Source of the DNA: Anaerolineales bacterium
GTDB lineage: Bacteria > Chloroflexota > Anaerolineae > Anaerolineales > Villigracilaceae
Length of the DNA stretch: 64,000 bases
Reading direction: 5' to 3'
Assembly (NCBI GenBank): GCA_020634895.1
Contig: JACKAV010000001.1
Coordinates: forward strand, 248,001-312,000
The position numbers and the translations under genes are program-made. Every line of letters begins with the position of its first letter. Position 1 is the first letter of the stretch. The notes under the pieces were generated by a model. The model made no database searches and was not told where the DNA came from. It saw nothing but the letters and a program-made list of their open reading frames with translations. Below, in pieces: positions 58,795 through 64,000 of the stretch.

Positions 58795-59787
58795 TTAACT
58801 ATTCAATATATTTTCGATTTCCTGCAATTCCTCGGCTGAGAAATCCAACTTGTTCAGCATCCCAACCGCATCTTCGATCTGACTGACCTTGCTTGCCCCG
58901 ATCAGCACGGAGGTCATCTCTTCATGGCGCAAGACCCAAGCCAATGCCGTTTGCGCAAGCGTCTGTCCGCGGTTTTGGGCGAGCGTATTGAGCCTTTTCA
59001 CTTTATCGAGCTTTTCATCGGTGATGTGAGCAGGTTTCAAAAAGCCATGTGACTTCGATGCGCGTGAACCTTCAGGGATGCCGCCCAGATATTTATCGGT
59101 CAGCAAACCCTGTGCGAGCGGAGAAAAAGCGATACAGCCGACGCCTTCGTCTTTCAACGTCCGAAGCAGATCACCCTCCACCCAGCGTTCGAACATGCTG
59201 TATTTTGGCTGGTGAATGAGACAGGGTGTGCCAAGCCGACGAAGGATCTGCGCGGCTTCACGAGCCTTGTCAGCGGGGTAGTTCGAAATACCAACATATA
59301 ACGCCCGTCCGCTGCGGACGATGAAATCGAGCGCCTGCATCGTCTCTTCGAGCGGCGTATCCGGGTCGGGGCGGTGATGGTAGAACAAGTCCACATAATC
59401 CAGTCCCATGCGCTTCAGGCTTTGGCCGAGGCTGGAAACGAGATATTTGCGTGAACCCCATTCTCCGTACGGACCTTCCCACATGTAATACCCTGCTTTC
59501 GATGAGATGAAAAGTTCATCGCGGAATGGTCGCAGGTCTTTAGCGAGGATTTGCCCGAAGGTCTCTTCTGCCGAGCCGGGAGGCGGACCGTAGTTATTCG
59601 CAAGATCAAAGTGGGTGATGCCCAGGTCGAATGCGCGCAAGACCATATCGCGGCTGTTTTCGTACACGTCCACGCCGCCGAAGTTGTGCCATAAACCCAG
59701 CGAGACGGCGGGGAGCTTAACTCCGCTTCGTCCGGAACGGCGGTATTGCATGGATTGATAACGAGATGTGGAAGGGAGGTAGTTCAT
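58795..59787 (-). CDS. Aldo/keto reductase, YghZ-like
   Basis: A 330-residue reductase of the L-glyceraldehyde-3-phosphate reductase (YghZ/GpR) and potassium-channel beta subunit branch. The N-terminus SGVKLPAVSLGLWHNFGG matches that subgroup. The catalytic residues are Asp and Tyr in HFDLANNYGPPPG, Lys in LFISSKAG and His in LFYHHRPDPDT. The C-terminal SVLIGASKVSQIEDA binds NADPH. AAAGGA lies 6-8 nt before the ATG. It might detoxify aldehydes such as methylglyoxal. Confidence 0.9.
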   Translation of the reverse strand: MNYLPSTSRYQSMQYRRSGRSGVKLPAVSLGLWHNFGGVDVYENSRDMVLRAFDLGITHFDLANNYGPPPGSAEETFGQILAKDLRPFRDELFISSKAGYYMWEGPYGEWGSRKYLVSSLGQSLKRMGLDYVDLFYHHRPDPDTPLEETMQALDFIVRSGRALYVGISNYPADKAREAAQILRRLGTPCLIHQPKYSMFERWVEGDLLRTLKDEGVGCIAFSPLAQGLLTDKYLGGIPEGSRASKSHGFLKPAHITDEKLDKVKRLNTLAQNRGQTLAQTALAWVLRHEEMTSVLIGASKVSQIEDAVGMLNKLDFSAEELQEIENILNS

Positions 59788-59826
59788 AAATTTTCCTTTT
59801 ATGTTGCAAGGGTCACCCCTGCAAAT

Positions 59827-60849
59827 TTACACAAAACCCTGTTCGATCAAACTTTCAGCCATTGCAAGGACGGCTTCCCTTTCAGCGCGCGGATTCCATT
59901 TGAGAATACGTTTTGCTTTTTCATTCGACTGTTCAAAGTCGCGGTCCAATTCTTCGGTGACTCGCGCGATCTTTTTATCGAACAGACCCAGAAGCCGGAC
60001 GATCCAACTCGGAAATTCAAACGTGGGAATTTTATATCCGCGCGGTGCATATTCATCGTGCAGCGTTCCTGCGATTTCTTTCAGCCACAGCGTTCCGCTC
60101 GAACAAAGGAAACGGTTTCCCGCCGCCTCAGGCGTGGTCATGCCGAGGATGATGGCAGCCGCCACATCGCGCACATCCACCAGCCCCATCTTGATGCGAC
60201 CCACGCCGGGAACCTGTCCCAGCATATAGGTGCGGATCAATTCCACCGAAGTGCGGAAATTCTTATTCGGCACAGGTCCCAGGATCAGCGGCGGGTTGAT
60301 GGTGACCAATTCCATATGGTTGGTATTTTCGTCACCGTTGATAAAATCCCATGCGGCACGCTCTGCAAGGGTTTTGCTTTTTGCGTAGGCGCCGATCTCG
60401 TTTTCAACAATCGACCAATCATCCTCGGTGAAAACTTTATTGTTTTCCACATGTCCCGCCGAGATCGCCGCCACTGATGAGACCTGCACTACACGTTTCA
60501 CCCCGGCTTTGTGAGCTGCACGCAGAACGCGCAGCGTCCCTTGTACGGCGGGGATGATGAGATCATCCTCTTTTTCAGGTTCATACAATGGGAATGGAGA
60601 CGCGATATGCAACACGTACTCGACGCTCTGCATCGCCTCATTCCAACCCGAGTCCTGCTCCAGGTCTGCGGCTTTGAACTCAAGCCGGTCATTGGGCTGC
60701 CCCATCTTTTCGACCGCCTCGCGGACTTCCGCTTCTTTGGCAGTTGAGCGGACCGTTCCGCGCACGCTGTAGCCTCGTTCTATCAATTGGACAATGGTGT
60801 GAATACCGACGAAACTGCTCGCGCCGGTGACAAGAATAGGGGTAGACAT
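59827..60849 (-). CDS. NAD(P)-dependent epimerase/dehydratase (dihydroflavonol-reductase-like)
   Basis: A 340-residue extended short-chain dehydrogenase. The cofactor motif is VTGASSFVGIHTIVQLIERG; the catalytic Tyr and Lys are in GAYAKSKTLAE, with Ser residues in VVQVSSVAAISAG. The overall pattern (NPPLILGP and DVRDVAAAIILG) matches the dihydroflavonol-4-reductase/cinnamoyl-CoA-reductase-like group. Substrate unknown. GGA lies about 10 nt before the ATG. Oriented in the same direction as the aldo/keto reductase 39 nt downstream, so the two may be co-transcribed. Confidence 0.88.
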   Translation of the reverse strand: MSTPILVTGASSFVGIHTIVQLIERGYSVRGTVRSTAKEAEVREAVEKMGQPNDRLEFKAADLEQDSGWNEAMQSVEYVLHIASPFPLYEPEKEDDLIIPAVQGTLRVLRAAHKAGVKRVVQVSSVAAISAGHVENNKVFTEDDWSIVENEIGAYAKSKTLAERAAWDFINGDENTNHMELVTINPPLILGPVPNKNFRTSVELIRTYMLGQVPGVGRIKMGLVDVRDVAAAIILGMTTPEAAGNRFLCSSGTLWLKEIAGTLHDEYAPRGYKIPTFEFPSWIVRLLGLFDKKIARVTEELDRDFEQSNEKAKRILKWNPRAEREAVLAMAESLIEQGFV

Positions 60850-60867
60850 GGGGCGTTGTTCCTTTTG

Positions 60868-60898
60868 AAAAGCCCTGACTTTTGTCAGGGCTTTTTTT
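60868..60898 (-). terminator. Terminator of the antitoxin gene
   Basis: AAAAGCCCTGAC-TTTT-GTCAGGGCTTTT hairpin with T runs on both strands, overlapping the antitoxin stop codon. Confidence 0.85.
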
Positions 60899-61124
60899 AT
60901 GAATATCTTGTTCTGCTCTCTCGAATGGCTTCAAGAATATCTTTTGTTGTTATACCCAGTTTTATGCTGCGAACTTCAAAAGGGGATTCTTTTACTGAAG
61001 AAATGGGTCTGATGACAAATATCTGACCATCTTGAGTTTTAAATTGAATTTGCCCTTCGCTCAAGACTTTCTTGAGCAACTCAGGGAATTTTTTTTGTAT
61101 ATCGGATGATGTATAAATTACCAT
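60897..61124 (-). CDS. Phd/YefM-type antitoxin
   Basis: A 75-residue protein resembling the Phd/YefM family of type II antitoxins: MVIYTSSDIQKKFPELLKKV, QIQFKTQDGQIFVIRP. It would bind its own promoter and neutralise the PIN toxin encoded immediately upstream (toxin stop and antitoxin start are 1 nt apart; GAGGTG of the ribosome site lies in the toxin's last codons). The gene order is toxin first, antitoxin second, opposite to the usual arrangement. Confidence 0.78.
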   Translation of the reverse strand: MVIYTSSDIQKKFPELLKKVLSEGQIQFKTQDGQIFVIRPISSVKESPFEVRSIKLGITTKDILEAIRESRTRYS

Positions 61125-61125
61125 T

Positions 61126-61518
61126 TTACACCTCTAATACGCGGACGCCTTCTTTTTTGGCGATATTGGCAAGTTCTCTATCAAGAGTTATTAGGGGAAT
61201 ATTGTTTTCAATCGCGCATTGAAGGATATAAGCATCATATGCATAAATCTGATGCTTACCTGCAAGGCGAATTGCATCCTCAATATTGATTTCAACCATT
61301 TCCATTGAAATCTCTTGATAAATTTGAATGGCATCAATTGCTTGTTCAAGAGTTACCCTTGAACGTTTTAGCATTGCTGAAAAAGCATTACCAACTTCCC
61401 ATTTTATTGAAGGCGGAGCAACAATAGATGAATCCTTTGTGAGTTCGATCAATTTTGCTTTTTCAGGCTCATCTGCTATAACGGCAATGATGACGGAAGT
61501 ATCGACGGCTATTCTCAT
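61126..61518 (-). CDS. PIN-domain ribonuclease toxin (VapC-like)
   Basis: A 130-residue PIN-domain protein. The acidic catalytic residues are visible: Asp in MRIAVDTSVIIAV, Glu in IKWEVGNAFSA, Asp in AYDAYILQCA and Asp in LITLDRELANIA. It would be a toxic ribonuclease controlled by the downstream antitoxin. The ATG at 61518 is supported by a TATAAT box 10 nt upstream; a longer reading from 61608 would overlap the DUF92 gene. The promoter lies over the end of that gene. Confidence 0.85.
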   Translation of the reverse strand: MRIAVDTSVIIAVIADEPEKAKLIELTKDSSIVAPPSIKWEVGNAFSAMLKRSRVTLEQAIDAIQIYQEISMEMVEINIEDAIRLAGKHQIYAYDAYILQCAIENNIPLITLDRELANIAKKEGVRVLEV

Positions 61519-61528
61519 GACTATTTTT

Positions 61529-61534
61529 ATTATA
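61529..61534 (-). promoter_or_regulatory. -10 box (TATAAT) of the toxin-antitoxin operon
   Basis: Minus strand extended -10 TGCTATAAT, 10 nt before the toxin ATG. It overlaps the stop codon of the upstream DUF92 gene. Confidence 0.5.
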
Positions 61535-62327
61535 GCATGCCGGCAATTAATGCCACCACGACCCCAAACGCTCCGCATGAAAAATTGACAAGGTCGTTGT
61601 CCAGCCACTTCCAGCCGCGGATGTGAACCGTCTCTGTGCCGCAGGTGTGGAGCGGATGCTTCTCCGTCTCCTTTTGGTCGGTGGGGCAGAAGTACATGGC
61701 TTGAACCGTTCCGCCGAGAAGGGAGTCGAACAGGGAACCGGCGAGTCCGGCGAGGGTGACGATCAAGAATACAGAAACAGGATCAGGCGTCCCGTTGAGT
61801 GAGGCGGCGAGAATGCCGATAAGGGCAGACCCGGTCAAGGAGGCGAGCGTGCCGATTAGGGAGATTCCGCCCGAGGTGCCTTTTTCCACCTGCTTTGTGA
61901 GGTTGGTGATCATGCGCGGCGGTTTGGGATTCAACACGCCCAGTTCGGTTGCCCATGTGTCGGCGTTGACTGCGGCGAGCGAGGCTGCAAACGCGACCCA
62001 AACCCACGGCTCATTCGGATAGAAAAGATTGAGCGCCGCAAAGAAGGTGGCGACACCGCCGTTGCCGAAGACCTGCCCTGCGTCACGTTCGTGTCCCTTT
62101 GAAAATTTCTCGTTGAGACTTGCCTTGCGTTTTTTGAACGCGCGGCTCAACAAAGAGGATGTGATGAAGAAGGTGAGCAGCAAAATTGCCCAGGCTAGAC
62201 CGCCGATTCCAAAGATGATCGTGCCTGTGACTGCGGCGGCAACGGCTCCGCTTTTGTTGAGGCTGCGGGCTTTGTATGCGAGAAATGCAATGATGAGTGC
62301 GAGAAGGAAACCGAGAAGAAGTTGCAT
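61530..62327 (-). CDS. DUF92 family membrane protein
   Basis: A 265-residue membrane protein of the DUF92/TMEM19 family, related to phytyl-phosphate/isoprenoid-phosphate kinases. About seven hydrophobic segments, with the conserved RDAGQVFGNGGVATFFA, NADTWATELGVL, TSGGISLIGTLASLTGS and the C-terminal WLDNDLVNFSCGAFG. Function in prenyl-phosphate metabolism is suggested by family knowledge, not shown here. The stop lies 12 nt upstream of the toxin ATG. Confidence 0.88.
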   Translation of the reverse strand: MQLLLGFLLALIIAFLAYKARSLNKSGAVAAAVTGTIIFGIGGLAWAILLLTFFITSSLLSRAFKKRKASLNEKFSKGHERDAGQVFGNGGVATFFAALNLFYPNEPWVWVAFAASLAAVNADTWATELGVLNPKPPRMITNLTKQVEKGTSGGISLIGTLASLTGSALIGILAASLNGTPDPVSVFLIVTLAGLAGSLFDSLLGGTVQAMYFCPTDQKETEKHPLHTCGTETVHIRGWKWLDNDLVNFSCGAFGVVVALIAGML

Positions 62328-62330
62328 AGG

Positions 62331-62396
62331 GTTGCAGGTTGTAAGTTGAAGGTTACAGGTTGAAGGAAGTTGAACATGCAGCCTTCAACCTCTAAC
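62331..62396. repeat. AACCTTCAACCTGTAACC-type repeat, inverted copy
   Basis: GGTTGCAGGTTGTAAGTTGAAGGTTACAGGTTGAAGGAAGTTGAAC: the reverse complement of the words in the glpK-glpD spacer, sharing TTCAACCTGTAACCTT. Fills the gap between the PH-like protein and DUF92 genes. Confidence 0.6.
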
Positions 62397-62398
62397 TT

Positions 62399-63307
62399 TT
62401 ATACCGGTGTGGTGATGATGAAAAGGACTGCAAGCAGGAACAACAGGCTTGTCAGGGTGCTGGAGCCCCAAACGAGGAAAGCCAGCGTGCGTTCGCGGTC
62501 TCTACGATAGAAATATAGACCGGCGATCCACCCTGTGACTGTCAGCAGGAGGCTGGCGACGGGGAAGATGATAAGTTGGGAGGACGGCACGGCTTCGTAT
62601 GCGCCTGTGGATGCCTGGATGCCGAACGCTACCTGCGGCGTGGACGGGATGATGAGGCTTGCCCAAACGAACAAGCCGATATTCAGAAAGAGCGCGGAGA
62701 GCCACAAATAACGGGCGAGTCCGCTTTCCCACGCCTGCGAGACGATGAACGACGGATAGACCGATTTCGCTTCGGCGGGGGCGAGGCTGCCCATCTCGGT
62801 GGCGCGGGCGAAGGTTTGTGTCAGCCCGGCGGGATTGTCGGGCGAAATGACAAATACACGTTTGGCGGTTGCGACCAGCAGAAGTTTTTTTGAGTCTGCG
62901 GCGATGAATTCTACTGAGCCGAGGTCTTGATGGCGACGCATCCCCAACAGCGCGCCGGGAAGCGGCAAGGCAGGCATCCTGAGCGGATTGGTCAGATCTT
63001 CCGCAGGGCGGATCCACTCGATGTCGGAAAGGGGAATGTCTTCAACGCGCAGCCCCCAGTGGATGGCGAGGCTGTCACGGTCGATCTCGTATTTGGCGCG
63101 ATAAAGCGCAATCGTTCGGTATGCGAAAAAGGGAATTGGCGCGAATGCCGCCAGCGACACCAACAGCCAGATAAGGAAGGTGGGTCCCACATCGTTTGCG
63201 GTGAGTTGGATGAAGCCGACAACGACCAGAACCGTCAAAGCAACAGCTATCACACCGTTGATGAGAAGTCCGCGTTGTTTGGGCGGGGGAAAAATACCAG
63301 TGTTCAT
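62399..63307 (-). CDS. Membrane protein with PH-like domain
   Basis: A 302-residue protein. Two N-terminal hydrophobic segments (GVIAVALTVLVVVGFIQL, LIWLLVSLAAFAPIPFFAY) are followed by a beta-rich cytoplasmic domain (YEIDRDSLAIHWGLRVEDIP ... LLLVATAKRVFVISPDNP) resembling bacterial PH domains, and three C-terminal helices. Function unknown. ATG 63307 is used; an in-frame TTG at 63322 lies before the proS stop. The start is 7 nt after that stop, suggesting coupling with proS. Confidence 0.8.
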   Translation of the reverse strand: MNTGIFPPPKQRGLLINGVIAVALTVLVVVGFIQLTANDVGPTFLIWLLVSLAAFAPIPFFAYRTIALYRAKYEIDRDSLAIHWGLRVEDIPLSDIEWIRPAEDLTNPLRMPALPLPGALLGMRRHQDLGSVEFIAADSKKLLLVATAKRVFVISPDNPAGLTQTFARATEMGSLAPAEAKSVYPSFIVSQAWESGLARYLWLSALFLNIGLFVWASLIIPSTPQVAFGIQASTGAYEAVPSSQLIIFPVASLLLTVTGWIAGLYFYRRDRERTLAFLVWGSSTLTSLLFLLAVLFIITTPV

Positions 63308-63314
63308 GAAGGGA

Positions 63315-64000
63315 TCAGGCAAAGAACGCTTTTACGCGGACAGTCAGATCGTCCAGTGCGACCGTCAAATTTTCTTTTTCCTTGCGCGGCTTCAATTCTA
63401 CCATTCCGTCTTTCAGCCCTTTTTCGCCAACGGTCACGCGGACGGGGCAGCCGATCAGATCAGCGTCATTGAACTTGACACCAGCGCGGTCATCGCGGTC
63501 ATCGAACAGGACAGAAATTCCTGTAGTTTGGAGGGCGTTGTAAATTTCTTCGGCTTTGGCTTTAGTGTCCATCGTCTTGCCGGGGACGTGCATCAAATAC
63601 ACGCCGAAAGCAGAAGCGGAAGAAGGCAGGGTCAAACCTTTGTCGTCATGATAAGTCTCAGCGAGGGCAAGCATCAAGTTCGCGGTTTCAACATTCGCCT
63701 CCGCAGCGATTTGGATCGCAGAAAACACCTCAAGCGGCTTCCCGCAATTCGGGCAGGCATCTCCGGCTTTGGCTTGGACGAGGTCCGCTACTATTTCCGC
63801 AGAATAGTCGCGCGGATAGTTCGTGTTCAGCAGGTGATATCCCTTCTCATTCGCACCCGCCGCCAGATTTTGCGATTGGGGAATCAGGTCATCGACGAGG
63901 ATGAGCGCATCCTTCAAACCGATGGGGGACGCGTACCCCGCCTCAGCCCCGGACCTTGAAATGGATTCAGCGTCCGCAAGCGCCACCTCGCCGACAAGTT
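63315..64000 (-). CDS. proS: Prolyl-tRNA synthetase, C-terminal part (5' end outside window)
   Basis: The C-terminal 228 residues of a bacterial-type prolyl-tRNA synthetase; the frame is open at the right edge. The editing (INS) domain end is seen (GEVALADAESISRSGAEAGY, LAAGANEKGYHLLNTNYPRD), followed by CPNCGKPLE. Then, where class II motif 3 (usually a GSYGIGVSR segment) is expected, the sequence reads FSAIQIAAEANVETANLMLA. The anticodon-binding domain follows (DAEEIYNALQ-like region, VLFDDRDDRAGVKFNDADLI). About 45 residues appear missing, so catalysis may be affected or the protein may be a divergent paralogue. The first part of the enzyme is not in the window. Confidence 0.85.
   Translation of the reverse strand, partial: LVGEVALADAESISRSGAEAGYASPIGLKDALILVDDLIPQSQNLAAGANEKGYHLLNTNYPRDYSAEIVADLVQAKAGDACPNCGKPLEVFSAIQIAAEANVETANLMLALAETYHDDKGLTLPSSASAFGVYLMHVPGKTMDTKAKAEEIYNALQTTGISVLFDDRDDRAGVKFNDADLIGCPVRVTVGEKGLKDGMVELKPRKEKENLTVALDDLTVRVKAFFA

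Noticed and set aside
59746..60477. Open frame of 243 codons opposite the epimerase gene
   Set aside because: Overlaps two well-supported minus-strand genes and has low-complexity basic translation.

Overview
The window looks like ordinary chromosome from a member of the Chloroflexota, most likely class Anaerolineae. This is inferred from gene content and architecture: Dpp-type ABC lipoproteins with TEAP-rich linkers, VanW and LCP envelope proteins, a polyphosphate glucokinase, many leaderless-looking promoters and several families of short palindromic repeats. No rRNA or other taxonomic marker is present. Base composition is near 50% GC throughout. There is no prophage, insertion sequence or CRISPR array. 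Both ends cut genes: a DEAD-box helicase on the left and proS on the right.

Layout. 1-8 kb: helicase end, polyphosphate glucokinase, an ArsR-type repressor with its MFS pump and a clear operator, a nitrilase-fold membrane acyltransferase, a NarL-type two-component pair and a SUI1-like factor. 8-16 kb: aminotransferase, sugar-nucleotidyltransferase, Nudix and aldo/keto reductase genes, UvrD/PcrA interrupted by an intein, and MscL. 16-28 kb: a large oligopeptide/oligosaccharide-type ABC transporter locus with two substrate-binding lipoproteins, two permeases and four ATPases. 28-38 kb: a receiver protein, tRNA-Gln, glmU-cdd-recO, a PHP protein, a flavoprotein, an MFS pump with a second ArsR-type regulator, and a small gene behind a repeated TTAGAC/GTCTAA operator. 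38-46 kb: phosphoesterase, lipoprotein, VanW, Trm112-like, HEAT, LCP and DUF4870-like proteins, and fmt. 46-50.5 kb: an oxidative-stress island with oxyR, katG under a recognisable OxyR site, and a peroxiredoxin whose peroxidatic residue is encoded by TGA. 50.8-64 kb: glpK-glpD, glycosyltransferase, phosphatase, ketopantoate reductase, TGS-nucleoside kinase, oxidoreductases, a PIN/antitoxin pair, DUF92, a PH-like membrane protein and proS.

The most unusual items are: (1) the 49.8-50.5 kb peroxiredoxin, apparently a selenoprotein with a SECIS-like hairpin 17 nt after the UGA; (2) the 855-residue binding protein at 16.4-18.9 kb, whose two SBP_bac_5 halves occur in swapped order, as if circularly permuted, while the neighbouring binding protein has the normal order; (3) in-frame palindromic repeats inside the SUI1-like gene and glpK; (4) a UvrD intein with a GIY-YIG-like insert; (5) a recurring -10 box placed 6-10 nt before the ATG of genes lacking a Shine-Dalgarno sequence, in two cases fused to the preceding terminator; (6) a prolyl-tRNA synthetase C-terminal region that seems to lack class II motif 3.

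Functional links. OxyR, KatG and the peroxiredoxin form a peroxide-defence block. GlpK and GlpD form a glycerol catabolic pair. The ABC locus would import peptides or oligosaccharides. GlmU, the VanW and LCP proteins and the glycosyltransferase point to cell-envelope polymer assembly. All functions are read from sequence motifs; no database search was possible.
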